The notes under the pieces were generated by a model. It saw only the letters and a list, made by a program, of their open reading frames with translations, did not search any database and was not told the origin of the DNA. Positions 53,715 to 63,446 of a stretch of DNA of 64,000 nt are shown here, in pieces (position 1 is the first letter of the stretch; the number at the start of each line of letters is the position of its first letter). The position numbers and the translations under genes were made by a program. The stretch is from Pseudomonas fluorescens. GTDB lineage: Bacteria; Pseudomonadota; Gammaproteobacteria; Pseudomonadales; Pseudomonadaceae. Where the stretch lies: the NCBI RefSeq assembly GCF_902497855.1, contig NZ_CABVHU010000004.1:1-64000 (forward strand). Reading direction: 5' to 3'.

Positions 53715-55001
53715 ATGACTCCATTCGTTATGCAGCGAGCATCGTTGATGCTCGCGACGGTTTGCTGCGCCTTTCATTCAGCGGCTCAGGCCGGTTTTGT
53801 CGACGATGGCAAAGGCAGTCTGGAGCTGCGTAACTTCTACTTCGATCGTGATTTTCACGGTGACTCGGCCACCCAGTCCCGGCGTGGCGAGTGGGCTCAG
53901 GGTTTCATGCTGAAGTTGCAATCGGGGTTTACGCCCGGCCCGCTGGGCTTTGGTCTGGATGCCGTGGGCATGCTGGGGATCAAGCTCGACTCCAGCCCGG
54001 ATCGCTCCGGCAGCGGGTTGTTGCCAAGGGGGGCGGATAAACGTGCGGTCGACGATTATTCAAAAGCGGTCGGCACGTTCAAGGCCAGGCTTGCGCAGAC
54101 CGAGGTCCGGGTGGGCGGCCTCAGCCCGCAGCTGCCGCTGCTGGCTGCCAATAACAGCCGGCTGTTCCCGCAGTGGTTCAACGGTGCCCAGTTGGTGAGC
54201 AAGGACCTGGACAACTTCACCTTCACCGCGCTGGAAGTCGATGCGACCAAGCTGCGTGACTCCACCGATTTCGAAGACCTGACAGCGATGGCGCAACAGG
54301 GGGCTTATTCGGCCAGTGTGACGGGTGACCGTTTGTACTATGCCGGTGCTGACTATCAGCCCCTGAAGAATCTAACGCTGAGCTTGCACACCAGCCAGCT
54401 GGAAGACCTGTTTCGGCGCGATTTTGCTGGGTTCAAGTACAGGATCGGGCTGGGGCCCGGCGATGTGTTTACCGAGTGGCGCTATTTTTCCGCCCGTGAA
54501 ACCGGGCGCGAGTTGTTGGGCAAGGTCGATAACCGGACCTTGAGCACCCATTTCGGTTATTCGATCAAGGGCCATACCTTCAGCGGCGGCTACCAGAAAG
54601 TCCGTGGCGACACGGCTTACGCGTACGTCGGCGGCACCGACACTTATCTGTTCAGCGAGCAGCAGGTCAGCACCTTCGCCCTGGCCAATGAACGGGCCTG
54701 GATGATGCGCTATGACTACGACTTCGCTGCGCTCGGTGTTCCTGGGCTGACTTTCAATGTGCGTTATGTGAAAGGGGACCAGGTCGACCCGACGACTATC
54801 AGCAGCGTCAAGGCAGGGGACTTGCGCGCTTCGGGTGGAGAGGGGGAGGAGTGGGAGCGGACGACGGATCTGAGCTACGTCATACAGTCCGGGGCCTTGA
54901 AGAATGTTTCGCTGCGCTGGCGAAACGCGACGATGCGCTCGAACTTTGCCGATGCGGCGGATGAGAATCGAGTGATTGTTGGGTACACCATTAACTTTTA
55001 G
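53715..55001 (+). CDS. OprD-family outer membrane porin
   Basis: A 428-residue porin with a signal peptide cleaved near AAQAGF, then the OprD opening FVDDGKGSLELRNFYFDRDF. It forms an 18-strand substrate-specific channel, and OprD homologues serve specific carboxylates. It closes the operon that starts at 49598 and probably admits the same substrate. Its TAG stop is followed 7 bp later by a long inverted repeat. Confidence 0.92.
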   Translation: MTPFVMQRASLMLATVCCAFHSAAQAGFVDDGKGSLELRNFYFDRDFHGDSATQSRRGEWAQGFMLKLQSGFTPGPLGFGLDAVGMLGIKLDSSPDRSGSGLLPRGADKRAVDDYSKAVGTFKARLAQTEVRVGGLSPQLPLLAANNSRLFPQWFNGAQLVSKDLDNFTFTALEVDATKLRDSTDFEDLTAMAQQGAYSASVTGDRLYYAGADYQPLKNLTLSLHTSQLEDLFRRDFAGFKYRIGLGPGDVFTEWRYFSARETGRELLGKVDNRTLSTHFGYSIKGHTFSGGYQKVRGDTAYAYVGGTDTYLFSEQQVSTFALANERAWMMRYDYDFAALGVPGLTFNVRYVKGDQVDPTTISSVKAGDLRASGGEGEEWERTTDLSYVIQSGALKNVSLRWRNATMRSNFADAADENRVIVGYTINF

Positions 55002-55008
55002 GCGTAGT

Positions 55009-55134
55009 GATCGTTCCCACGCTCCGCGTGGGAATGCAGCCAGGGACGCTCTGCGTCCCAAGAGCCGAACGCGGAGCGTCCGTTGAAGCATTCCCACGCG
55101 GAGCGTGGGAACGATCATACGCGTGGGAACGATC
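55009..55134. repeat. Long inverted-repeat element (CGTTCCCACGC type)
   Basis: A 29-bp arm (55009-55037, starting GATCGTTCCCACGCTCCGCG) is exactly complementary to 55088-55116. Each arm contains its own small palindrome, and a further partial copy (ACGCGTGGGAACGATC) lies at 55119-55134. This is a different palindromic family from the two GTAGGAGC REP classes. It may terminate both converging transcripts. Confidence 0.92.
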
Positions 55135-55199
55135 AAATACGCCGCCTTCGCTGCGGTGCGGCGATCCGACAAGCCAGCTTCTACAGGGTTTTGCGTCAA

Positions 55200-56963
55200 T
55201 CACTTACCGCCGACCACCATACTGCTGAACGGCTCCACATACGCCTGCAACGTCACCAGGCCACCGACCAGGATGGCCAGAATGATCGAATGGAAGAACA
55301 CATAACGCAGGATCTCGCCTTCATGGCCGTACCAGCGCGTAGCGGTCGAAGCCACCACGATCGACTGCGCATCGACCATCTTGCCCATGACCCCGCCGGA
55401 ACTGTTGGCCGCGGCCATCAACACCGGGCTAAGCCCCAGTTGCTCGGCGGTCACCCGTTGCAAGCCGCCAAACAGCACGTTGGAAGCCGTATCCGAACCG
55501 GTCAAGGCCACCCCGAGCCAGCCGAGCAAGGTGCCGAACATGGGATAGAAAATGCCCGTCGCGGCGAAGGCCAGGCCCATGGTGGCATCCAGCCCCGAGT
55601 AACGCGTAAGGAAACCGAGGGCGAGCATTGCCACGATCGTGATCAGCGAATAACGCACCAGCCAGATCGTTCGCAGGTAATGGTGAATCAGTTGAGGAAT
55701 GGAGTACCCCATCAACAACCCGCCGAGGATCGCCGACAGCAGGATGCCGCTGCCGGTGGCGGTAAACCAGTTGAACTTGTAGATCGCTTCTTCGGTTTTA
55801 GGCACAGGCACCACCGGCGGCACTTTCTCGATCTGCTGGTGAATGGTGGTGAAGGTCAAGGTCGGGGCGAAGATCGGGTTGGCCTCGCGCATCGGCTTGC
55901 CTTGCGGGTCAAGTTTGGCCGAATTAGTGACCGGATCGATTGCCGCACGGGTATCGAACATGTTTTTGAAACTCTGGGTGCCCCAGGCGAAGACGAACAC
56001 CGTGAGGACGATCCAGGGCATCCAGGCACGCATCACGGCCGAGCGGTTTTCGCTGTTGAAGGTGGCGGTGGCCGTGGGTTCGACCTCGTGCTCATCGTCA
56101 ATCTTCGAGTTGTCTACCCGGCCTGACAGCGCCGCCGAAGTATGGATGGTGGCCGGTTTCCAGACCTTGATAAAGCCGGTCAGGCAGGCCATGGAAATCA
56201 GCGCGGCGATCACGTCCACCAGCATCGGCCCGTGGTAGTTGGACACCAGGAACTGCGGCACCGCAAAACTGACCCCGGCCACCAGGATCGCCGGCCAGAT
56301 TTCCAGCATCTTGCGCCAGCCGGCAAAGGCCCAGATCAGCCAGAACGGCACGATCACCGAGAAAAACGGCAACTGCCGGCCGACCATCATCGACAGTTCC
56401 ATTTCATCCAGCCCGGTGACCTTGGCCAGGGTGATGATCGGCGTACCCAGGGCGCCGAACGCCACCGGCGCGGTGTTGGCGATCAACGCCAGGCCCGAGG
56501 CCGCCAGCGGCGAGAACCCCAGCCCGATCAGGATGGCCCCGGTCACCGCCACCGGCGTGCCGAACCCGGCGGCCCCTTCGAAGAATGCGCCGAAGCAGAA
56601 GGCGATCAGTAGCAACTGCAGCCGTCGATCGTCGGTGATGCGGGCCAGCGAGTCCTGCAGCACCTTGAACGAGCCGTTCTCGGTCGTCAGCCGGTGCAGG
56701 AAAATGATGTTGAGCACGATCCAGCCAATCGGCAGCAAACCGTTGGCGGCGCCGTATAGTGCGGCGGAACCGGCCATGGTCGCCGGCATGTCGAAGGCGA
56801 AGATGGCAATGATCAAGGCCGACCCCAGCGCCATGAGTGCCGCCAGGTGCGCCTTGACATGGAAAAACGCCAGGGCTGCCAGCATCACCACCACCGGCAC
56901 TGCCGCCATGATGGTTGAAAACACCGGGTTATTGAACGGATCGTAGATTTGCTGCCAGACCAT
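55200..56963 (-). CDS. LldP-type lactate/glycolate permease
   Basis: A 587-residue LctP-family permease with about 13 membrane segments and the conserved FGAFFEGAAGFGTPVAVTGAIL block. Lactate (LldP) and glycolate (GlcA) permeases are close relatives. The glc operon 8 kb away makes glycolate a reasonable alternative. The start at 56963 has AGAGGTGGA upstream. No lactate dehydrogenase gene is adjacent. Confidence 0.9.
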   Translation of the reverse strand: MVWQQIYDPFNNPVFSTIMAAVPVVVMLAALAFFHVKAHLAALMALGSALIIAIFAFDMPATMAGSAALYGAANGLLPIGWIVLNIIFLHRLTTENGSFKVLQDSLARITDDRRLQLLLIAFCFGAFFEGAAGFGTPVAVTGAILIGLGFSPLAASGLALIANTAPVAFGALGTPIITLAKVTGLDEMELSMMVGRQLPFFSVIVPFWLIWAFAGWRKMLEIWPAILVAGVSFAVPQFLVSNYHGPMLVDVIAALISMACLTGFIKVWKPATIHTSAALSGRVDNSKIDDEHEVEPTATATFNSENRSAVMRAWMPWIVLTVFVFAWGTQSFKNMFDTRAAIDPVTNSAKLDPQGKPMREANPIFAPTLTFTTIHQQIEKVPPVVPVPKTEEAIYKFNWFTATGSGILLSAILGGLLMGYSIPQLIHHYLRTIWLVRYSLITIVAMLALGFLTRYSGLDATMGLAFAATGIFYPMFGTLLGWLGVALTGSDTASNVLFGGLQRVTAEQLGLSPVLMAAANSSGGVMGKMVDAQSIVVASTATRWYGHEGEILRYVFFHSIILAILVGGLVTLQAYVEPFSSMVVGGK

Positions 56964-57132
56964 GTTCCACCTCTGCTTTTTATTGTTGGGCATGCAGACC
57001 CCGAAGGGGCGGTGGCTTGTAGTATAGGTGGCATTGCGCCGCTGTCCTGGCCGTCCTGCGAGCGGGCTGCACTGAGCTAAGATGGCCAATAGGTGAATGC
57101 GCTACTCGCACGTCAACGGGAGGAATGCAGCA

Positions 57133-57369
57133 ATGACTGAACGCCATATACACCACAAGGAAACGCTTTCCAACGGATGCAAGATCGAGGTTAAAGCCGA
57201 GATTCTGAAGGACGGATCCCTTGGGATGTTTATCGGTGTTTACCTACCTGACGGTACGGTCATCAATGAAAATCATGACCCAAAACCGCACATGATGGAT
57301 ATGGAAGCCGCGATGGACTGGGGCATCGATATCGCCAAGGGCATCGGGAATAGCCAGAGAACCCTGTGA
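57133..57369 (+). CDS. Small hypothetical protein
   Basis: A 78-residue soluble protein (MTERHIHHKETL...) with a beta-rich first half (EVKAEILKDGSLGMFIGVYL) and a helical tail. A good GGAGG site lies 10 bp upstream. There is no recognised family. It is followed by a triple REP array. Confidence 0.7.
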   Translation: MTERHIHHKETLSNGCKIEVKAEILKDGSLGMFIGVYLPDGTVINENHDPKPHMMDMEAAMDWGIDIAKGIGNSQRTL

Positions 57370-57384
57370 CGTGCGCGGGCCCCT

Positions 57385-57535
57385 TGTAGGAGCCGGCTTG
57401 CCGGCGAAGGCGGCCTCGAGCCTTGCAGTGCCAGTGAAAACGCCTTCGCCGGCAAGCCGGCTCCTACAGGGAAGGCGGTCTCCAGCCTTGCAGCGCTAGT
57501 GACAACGCCTTCGCCGGCAAGCCGGTTCCTACAGG
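57385..57535. repeat. REPIN with a 65-bp tandem duplication
   Basis: Three REPs: 57385-57412 (forward), 57441-57468 and 57506-57533 (reverse). The segment 57406-57470 is repeated as 57471-57535, including spacer and right arm. The duplication must be recent, as the copies differ at only a few positions. Confidence 0.93.
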
Positions 57536-57545
57536 GGGTGCGGCG

Positions 57546-59111
57546 TCAGCTTCCTGCCTGTTTGTTCAACGCCGCTTCCGCCGCGGCGATTTGCGCCTGG
57601 CGCTTGACGATCATCTCGCCCACCGGCGGCCCCTGGAAGCGTCGCGCTTCAAAGCCGAACCAGATGATGGCCGTCAGCACCAGGAACCCGATGGTGATGT
57701 ACAGCGCCCAATCGTTCGGCGGCTGGATGCCGATGACGAAAATGATCACCATCGACAGGATCGACAGGATGGCAAAGAACGAGTACCAGAAGCGCCCCAT
57801 GTTCCACGGGCCCATGGTCGGCCACTTCGCGGTGCCGTAGGCGAACAGGCCGAGCACAATGGGGATAACGAAGGAGAAGAACAGAAAGATCACCGTGCAG
57901 GACACTACGATGGTATAGACCGGCGTTGCACCAATCGAAATCACCGACGAGCCCCAGACGAACAACACCGCCAGGGTTGCCCCGGTCCAGATCGCCGGCA
58001 CCGGGCTGCGGTGGGTCGGCGAGACCGTGGCCAGGGCTTTCGAGAACGGCAGGCCGCCGTCGCGGGAGAAGGCGAAGATCATCCGCGAGACCGAGGTCAC
58101 GGTGGCCAGCCCGCAGAGAAACTGCGAGATGAAAATCGCCAGGTACAGCGCCGTCTTGACGGTCGGGTTGACCTGAGTGTCCATCGCCCAGAAAAACACG
58201 TTCCATCCCTTGGTCGCCGCTTCGTCCATGCTCGGCAACATCAGCACGAACGAGCTGAGCATCAGCCAGCCAAACAGCAGCGACCAGACCACCGACATGA
58301 CCATGCCGACCGGTACCGACATCGCCGCGTTTCGGGTTTCCTCGGAGGTATGCGCGGAGGCGTCATAGCCGGTGATGGTGTAGATCGGCAAGAGCAGCCC
58401 GAGCATGAAAATCCAGGCGTTGGAGACTTGTGGCCAGACGCTGCCGCCGGCCTCCCCGGAATAGTTGCCAAAGGTCACCAGTCTGACGAATTCATAGCTG
58501 GGGGCCGCGATCAGGCACACGATGGTCAGTGCGATCGCCGTCGCGAAGATCAGATAGCCCGAGAAGTCGGTGAGCTTTGCGGTCAGGCCGATGCCGAAAT
58601 GGTTACACAGGGCCTGGATGCCGGTGAGGATCGCCAGGAAGATCACCCGGGTCGTGGTCGTATCTTCCATGCCCAGGGCCGGTCCGAAAGCCCCGAAAAA
58701 GAAGTAGTAAGTGCCGACGTTGATCGCACCGAGCACCGTCACCAGCCCCAGCAGGTTGAACCAGGCCGTCAGCCAGCCGGTGAAGCGGTTACCGAGAATC
58801 GAACCCCAGTGATACAGACCGCCAGCGGTGGGGTAGGCCGAGGAAATCTGCGCCATGGCCATGGCAAAGACCCCGGAAATCAGGCAACCGATCGGCCAGC
58901 CGATGCCGATTGACGCACCACCCGCACCCGAGGTGCCCTGGGCCAGGGAGTTGATGCCCCCCGAGAGGATGCAGATGATTGAAAAGGAAATGGCAAAGTT
59001 GGAGAAAACCCCCATTCGTCGCGAGAGCTGCTGGGCATAGCCCATGCTGTGCAGCACCTTGACGTCATCGTCTTGCGGCGCGCCGGTGCCGGGCTGGCTT
59101 GCTGGGTTCAT
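57546..59111 (-). CDS. APC-family amino acid/amine permease
   Basis: A 521-residue, 12-helix permease of the amino acid/choline transporter branch. The YDASAHTSEETRNA motif in the middle is the ACT/GABA-permease signature, and the N-terminal FSIICILSGGINSL block is typical. It probably imports the amine or amino alcohol used by the GS-like, ALDH and ADH genes. The start at 59111 has GAAGGAGC upstream. Confidence 0.88.
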   Translation of the reverse strand: MNPASQPGTGAPQDDDVKVLHSMGYAQQLSRRMGVFSNFAISFSIICILSGGINSLAQGTSGAGGASIGIGWPIGCLISGVFAMAMAQISSAYPTAGGLYHWGSILGNRFTGWLTAWFNLLGLVTVLGAINVGTYYFFFGAFGPALGMEDTTTTRVIFLAILTGIQALCNHFGIGLTAKLTDFSGYLIFATAIALTIVCLIAAPSYEFVRLVTFGNYSGEAGGSVWPQVSNAWIFMLGLLLPIYTITGYDASAHTSEETRNAAMSVPVGMVMSVVWSLLFGWLMLSSFVLMLPSMDEAATKGWNVFFWAMDTQVNPTVKTALYLAIFISQFLCGLATVTSVSRMIFAFSRDGGLPFSKALATVSPTHRSPVPAIWTGATLAVLFVWGSSVISIGATPVYTIVVSCTVIFLFFSFVIPIVLGLFAYGTAKWPTMGPWNMGRFWYSFFAILSILSMVIIFVIGIQPPNDWALYITIGFLVLTAIIWFGFEARRFQGPPVGEMIVKRQAQIAAAEAALNKQAGS

Positions 59112-59178
59112 TTGGTGTGCTCCTTCAGTTTCTGGAACAGGCCGAACTTCGCCGCCGTAGGCTGCAGCCCTGGTTTTA

Positions 59179-59278
59179 TGTAGGAGCGAGCTTGCTCGCG
59201 ATGGACGTTAACGAAAACGCGTGCTTTCTGAATAAACGCGTCGCCCTTGAGTCCATCGCGAGCAAGCTCGCTCCTACA
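59179..59278. repeat. REPIN, GTAGGAGC type, supplies a stop codon
   Basis: A pair of inverted GTAGGAGCGAGCTTGCTCGC REPs with a spacer closely matching that of 6835-6934, in the same orientation. Its right arm contains the TAG stop of the iron alcohol dehydrogenase (59274-59276). Confidence 0.95.
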
Positions 59279-60434
59279 GACGGCCGTGAAAAGCCGCGTC
59301 GAAAATCTCGGCCGCGCCGGCCCGGGTCAACGGCAGCGGGTTGCCGCCGGCCGAGGGGTCGACAACCGCCATGTCCGCGATCAGGTCGGCCTGTCGATCA
59401 TCCACGCCCAGCTCGAACAGCGTGTGCGGCACGCCGATGTCCTTGCGCAGTTTGAGCACGAACGCGAGGAAGCTGTCGAAACCCGGGGAGGGCAGGCGCA
59501 GCCAGGCCGCCAGGCGCGTGATGCGTTCTTCGATGGCCGGGCGATTGAACTTCAGGACATAGGGCATCAAGGTGGCGTTGGTCATGCCGTGATGGGTGTC
59601 GTACAGCGCGCCTATCGGATGGGCGAGGGCGTGCATCCCGCCCAGGCCTTTCTGGAACGCGGTGGCGCCCATCGCCGCTGCCGCAAGCATCTGCCCGCGC
59701 GCCTCGAGGTCGGAGGGCATGTGCACGGCCCGGACCAGGGCGTTGGCCACCAGGCGCATGCCTTCCACGGCGATGCCCTCGGCCATGGGGTGAAAACCGG
59801 GGGCGCAGTAGGCCTCCAGGCAGTGCGAAAACGCATCCATGCCGGTACCGGCGGTGACCTTGGCCGGCATGCCGATGCTCAGGGCCGGGTCGCTGATGAC
59901 CACCCGCGGCATCATTTTCGGGTGAAAGATGATGCGTTTGGTGTGGCTGCCCTCGTCGATGATCACCGCTGCGCGGCCCACTTCCGAGCCGGTACCCGCC
60001 GTCGTCGGCACCGCGATCACCGGCGCTATGCTGTCTTCGTCGGCCCGGGTCCAGTAGTCGCCGATGTCTTCGAAATCCCAGACCGGTCGCGTCTGGCCGC
60101 TCATGAAGGCGATGAGCTTGCCCATGTCCAGGCCGCTGCCTCCGCCGAAGGCGACCACCCCATCGTGCTTGCCGGCGCGCCAGGCATCGAGCCCGCCCGC
60201 CAGGTTGGCTTCGACCGGATTGGGCTTGAGGTCGCAAAACAATGCCACGCCAAGACCGGCGGCACGCAGGGCCTCCAGTGCGGCGGTGGTGATCGGGGCG
60301 CGGGCCAGGCCACTGTCGGTGACCAGCAACGGTCGCTCGATGCCCTGGCTGCGGCAGGTCTCGGCCAGTTCGGCAATGCGGCCGGCACCGAAGCGGATGC
60401 TGGTGGGGTAGTTCCAGTTCGCGGTCAGGCTCAT
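59274..60434 (-). CDS. Iron-containing alcohol dehydrogenase
   Basis: A 386-residue group III (Fe) alcohol dehydrogenase. It has the NAD-binding GGGSGLDMGKLIAF motif, TTAGTGSEVGRAAVI, and the metal-binding block GMDAFSHCLEAYC with HALAHPIGALYDTHHG. It would oxidise a primary alcohol, here plausibly a gamma-glutamylated amino alcohol, to the aldehyde that the next enzyme consumes. Its TAG stop lies inside a REPIN. Confidence 0.9.
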   Translation of the reverse strand: MSLTANWNYPTSIRFGAGRIAELAETCRSQGIERPLLVTDSGLARAPITTAALEALRAAGLGVALFCDLKPNPVEANLAGGLDAWRAGKHDGVVAFGGGSGLDMGKLIAFMSGQTRPVWDFEDIGDYWTRADEDSIAPVIAVPTTAGTGSEVGRAAVIIDEGSHTKRIIFHPKMMPRVVISDPALSIGMPAKVTAGTGMDAFSHCLEAYCAPGFHPMAEGIAVEGMRLVANALVRAVHMPSDLEARGQMLAAAAMGATAFQKGLGGMHALAHPIGALYDTHHGMTNATLMPYVLKFNRPAIEERITRLAAWLRLPSPGFDSFLAFVLKLRKDIGVPHTLFELGVDDRQADLIADMAVVDPSAGGNPLPLTRAGAAEIFDAAFHGRL

Positions 60435-60465
60435 GGCTCAGCTCTCATGTTTCAACCCTCATGCC

Positions 60466-61857
60466 TCAAGTCTCGTGGCGCAAATGAAAGGACTTCGCCC
60501 GGGTCAGATGTTCGTAGCCCAGACGCGATAGCGTGACGCCGCGCCCGCTGTTCTTGACCCCGGTCCAGGCCAGGGCCGGGTCGAGGTAATCGCAGCGGTT
60601 CATGAACACCGTGCCGGTGTCGATCTGGTTACCTAGGTGTTCGGCGGCGGCGAGGTGTTGGGTCCAGATGGACGCGCTGAGCCCGAACTCACTGTCGTTC
60701 ATCAAGGCGATGGCTTCATCGTCGCTGGCCACCGGCATGATGCCGACCACCGGCCCGAAGCTTTCCTCGCGCATCACCGACATCTGATGGCTGACATCGA
60801 CCAATACCTGCGGTGCGAGGTAGGCACTGCCCGGCGCATCGGCGGGAAAGGCCCTTGGGTCGATCAGCGCCCGGGCGCCCTGTGTCAGGGCTTTGGCGAT
60901 CTGATCGCGGACGAAATCAGCGGCGCCACGCGACACCATCGGGCCGAGCGTGGTGGCTTCGTCCAGCGGATTGCCCAGCACGTACTGGCGAGTCAAGGTA
61001 ACGAATCGCTCGACAAAGGCCGGGTAGAGTTGTTCATCGACATAGATGCGCTCGACCGCGCAGCAGCTCTGTCCGGAGTTGAAGAAGCTGCCGTCCACCA
61101 GGCTTTCCACCGCGTGCTCAAGGTTGGCGTCGGCCCGGACATAGGCCGGGTCTTTGCCGCCAAGCTCCAGGCCCACCCCGACGAACTCTCCGAGGGCAGC
61201 GTGTTCCATGCTCTTGCCACCTTCCACTGAACCTGTGAAGTTCACCTGCCGCACACGTCCAGAGGCAATGATCGCCCCGGTATAAACATGACTGAGCAGC
61301 AGGTTCTGAAACAGCCCATCGGGCAGATGGGCGCGGCGAAACGCCTCGGCAAACCGTTCGCCGACCAGCAGCGTTTGTGACGCGTGTTTGAGGATGACGC
61401 TGTTGCCGGCCATCAGCGCGGGAATGATGGTATTCACTGCCGTCAGATAGGGGTAATTCCAAGGGGCGACGACCAATACCGTACCCAGCGGCTCGCGCTT
61501 GATAAAACGCCGAAAGCCCGCGATGGGCGTGGGCTCGAGCGCTGCCAACGCTTCAGGCGCAATGGCGATCATATGCCGGGCACGCTCTTCGAACCCGCGC
61601 AGCTCGCCTGCACCGAAGCGCACCGGGCGGCCCATCTGCCAGGCCAGTTCCGGCACGATTTCAGCCTGCATGGCCAACATGGCGTCCACTGCGGCGCTGC
61701 AGAAGGCGGCGCGTTCGCCCAGGGGCCGGCGTTTCCATGACGCCTGGGCCGCTTGCGCAGCCACCAAAGCCTCGTCGATCTGCCCGGCATCGGCGCAGCG
61801 GCGTTCGGCATAGACCCGGCCATCGACCGGCGAGATGAGCTGAATCGTTGAGGTCAT
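60466..61857 (-). CDS. Aldehyde dehydrogenase
   Basis: A 463-residue NAD(P)-dependent aldehyde dehydrogenase with the catalytic Cys in FFNSGQSCCAVERIY and Glu in GLELGGKDPAY. It lies between the GS-like ligase and the Fe-ADH genes in one operon. It would oxidise the aldehyde produced by the ADH to a carboxylate. Confidence 0.9.
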   Translation of the reverse strand: MTSTIQLISPVDGRVYAERRCADAGQIDEALVAAQAAQASWKRRPLGERAAFCSAAVDAMLAMQAEIVPELAWQMGRPVRFGAGELRGFEERARHMIAIAPEALAALEPTPIAGFRRFIKREPLGTVLVVAPWNYPYLTAVNTIIPALMAGNSVILKHASQTLLVGERFAEAFRRAHLPDGLFQNLLLSHVYTGAIIASGRVRQVNFTGSVEGGKSMEHAALGEFVGVGLELGGKDPAYVRADANLEHAVESLVDGSFFNSGQSCCAVERIYVDEQLYPAFVERFVTLTRQYVLGNPLDEATTLGPMVSRGAADFVRDQIAKALTQGARALIDPRAFPADAPGSAYLAPQVLVDVSHQMSVMREESFGPVVGIMPVASDDEAIALMNDSEFGLSASIWTQHLAAAEHLGNQIDTGTVFMNRCDYLDPALAWTGVKNSGRGVTLSRLGYEHLTRAKSFHLRHET

Positions 61858-61878
61858 GATCTTCTCGATAAAGGCTGC

Positions 61879-63252
61879 TCAGTAGCGCTCGAAACCGCGC
61901 TGCAGTTCCCAGTCGGTAATCCGCCGGTCGTACTCCTTCTGCTCCCATTCGGCGGTATGCACGTAGTGGTCGATCACGTCATCACCGAATGCCTCGCGCA
62001 ACATGCTCGACGCCTGGAGCGCGGAGCAGGCATCGCGCAGGGTCTTGGACACTTCCGGCAGGTGCTCGTCGACGTAGGCATCGCCTTCAAAAGGCGGCAC
62101 GAGCTCAAGCTTCTCGTCGATACCGGCCAGGCCCGCGGCAATCAAGGCGGCGAACGCCAGGTACGGGTTGAGGTCGGCGCCGCCGATGCGACATTCGATG
62201 CGGATGGCTTTGCTGTCCTCGGCGCACAAGCGAAAGCCCGCAGTGCGATTGTCCCGGCTCCAGACCGCCCGCGTCGGGGCAAACGTGCCGGCCTGGAACC
62301 GCTTGTAGGAGTTGATGTAGGGCGCGAGAAAACAGGTGATGTCATTGGCGTACTTGAGCTGCCCGGCGACCCAGGCGCGCATCAGCTTCGACATGCCGAA
62401 CTCGGCCTTGGCGTCGAAAAAGAGCGACTTCTTGCCATTTTTGTCCCACAGCGAATTGTGGATGTGGCTGCTGGAACCGGCCGCGTCATAGCGCCACTTG
62501 GCCATGAAGGTGATCGCCTTGCCCTGCAGCTGCGCGATCTCCTTGCAGGCGTGCTTGATGATGACGTGGTGGTCGGCCATGGTCAGGGCATCGGCATACC
62601 GGATGTTGATCTCTTCCTGGCCTGGGCCCCATTCGCCCTTGGAGTTTTCCACGGGAATACCCGAGGCCTGCAGGTGCTTGCGAATCGCCCGCAACACCGG
62701 TTCCTCGCGGGTGGTCTGCAGGATGTTGTAATCCTCGATGTAATGACCGGCCGTCTTGGGCTGGTGGTAGTTGCGGTTGTGGATGGCCTCGTAGCTCTCG
62801 TCGAACAGGTAGAACTCCAGTTCCGAGGCGAACATGCCGGTATAATCGCGCTGGCGCAGTCGCTCGATCTGCTTTTTCAGAATCGCCCTCGGGCTGTGCG
62901 GCAAGTCCTGGCGATGGTGATGATCGAGTACGTCGCACAACACCAGTGCCGTGCACTCCAGCCACGGCACCCGGCGCAACGTGGCCATGTCCGGCTTGAG
63001 CACGAAGTCGCCATAGCCTTTACTCCAGCTGGCGGCGGCGTAACCCGGCACCGGCTCCATGTCGATGTCGTCGGCCAGCAGGTAATTGCAGCAGTGGGTT
63101 TCTTCATGGCCACTGTCGATGAAAAACTCGACCTGGAAGCGCTTGCCGACCAGTCGCCCCTGCATGTCGGCCATGCACACCAGCACGGTATCGATTTCGC
63201 CGGCAGCCGCGGCACGCTTGAGTTGGTCGAAACTGAGGAGGGGCTCGGTCAT
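61879..63252 (-). CDS. Glutamine-synthetase-like gamma-glutamyl ligase
   Basis: A 457-residue glutamine-synthetase-fold ligase of the PuuA/IpuC/GlnA4 type. The GS core is visible (MFASELEFYLFD, EWGPGQEEINIRYADAL, SSSHIHNSLWD, NRTAGFRLC, RIGGADLNPYLAFAA). These ligases attach glutamate to polyamines, ethanolamine or isopropylamine. It opens an operon with ALDH, ADH and permease, so amine or amino-alcohol catabolism is likely. The start at 63252 has AGGA upstream; a longer frame lacks a ribosome site. Confidence 0.9.
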   Translation of the reverse strand: MTEPLLSFDQLKRAAAAGEIDTVLVCMADMQGRLVGKRFQVEFFIDSGHEETHCCNYLLADDIDMEPVPGYAAASWSKGYGDFVLKPDMATLRRVPWLECTALVLCDVLDHHHRQDLPHSPRAILKKQIERLRQRDYTGMFASELEFYLFDESYEAIHNRNYHQPKTAGHYIEDYNILQTTREEPVLRAIRKHLQASGIPVENSKGEWGPGQEEINIRYADALTMADHHVIIKHACKEIAQLQGKAITFMAKWRYDAAGSSSHIHNSLWDKNGKKSLFFDAKAEFGMSKLMRAWVAGQLKYANDITCFLAPYINSYKRFQAGTFAPTRAVWSRDNRTAGFRLCAEDSKAIRIECRIGGADLNPYLAFAALIAAGLAGIDEKLELVPPFEGDAYVDEHLPEVSKTLRDACSALQASSMLREAFGDDVIDHYVHTAEWEQKEYDRRITDWELQRGFERY

Positions 63253-63446
63253 CACGTCAGTCCTGCACGAGGGGGTTGGACCTTTCCGAATAGCTGTTGC
63301 AGACGCTCTCCAGAAAAAACCAAAACCTGCAGACACGAGCATCGTGGGCAATGAGCTGTTCTTAGCTTAGCTTACTGTTGGAATGCGCAAGTTTCGCCAA
63401 TCGACGCCGGACAAATCGGGCCGAACAGGCTCGCGAGGAGACAGAG

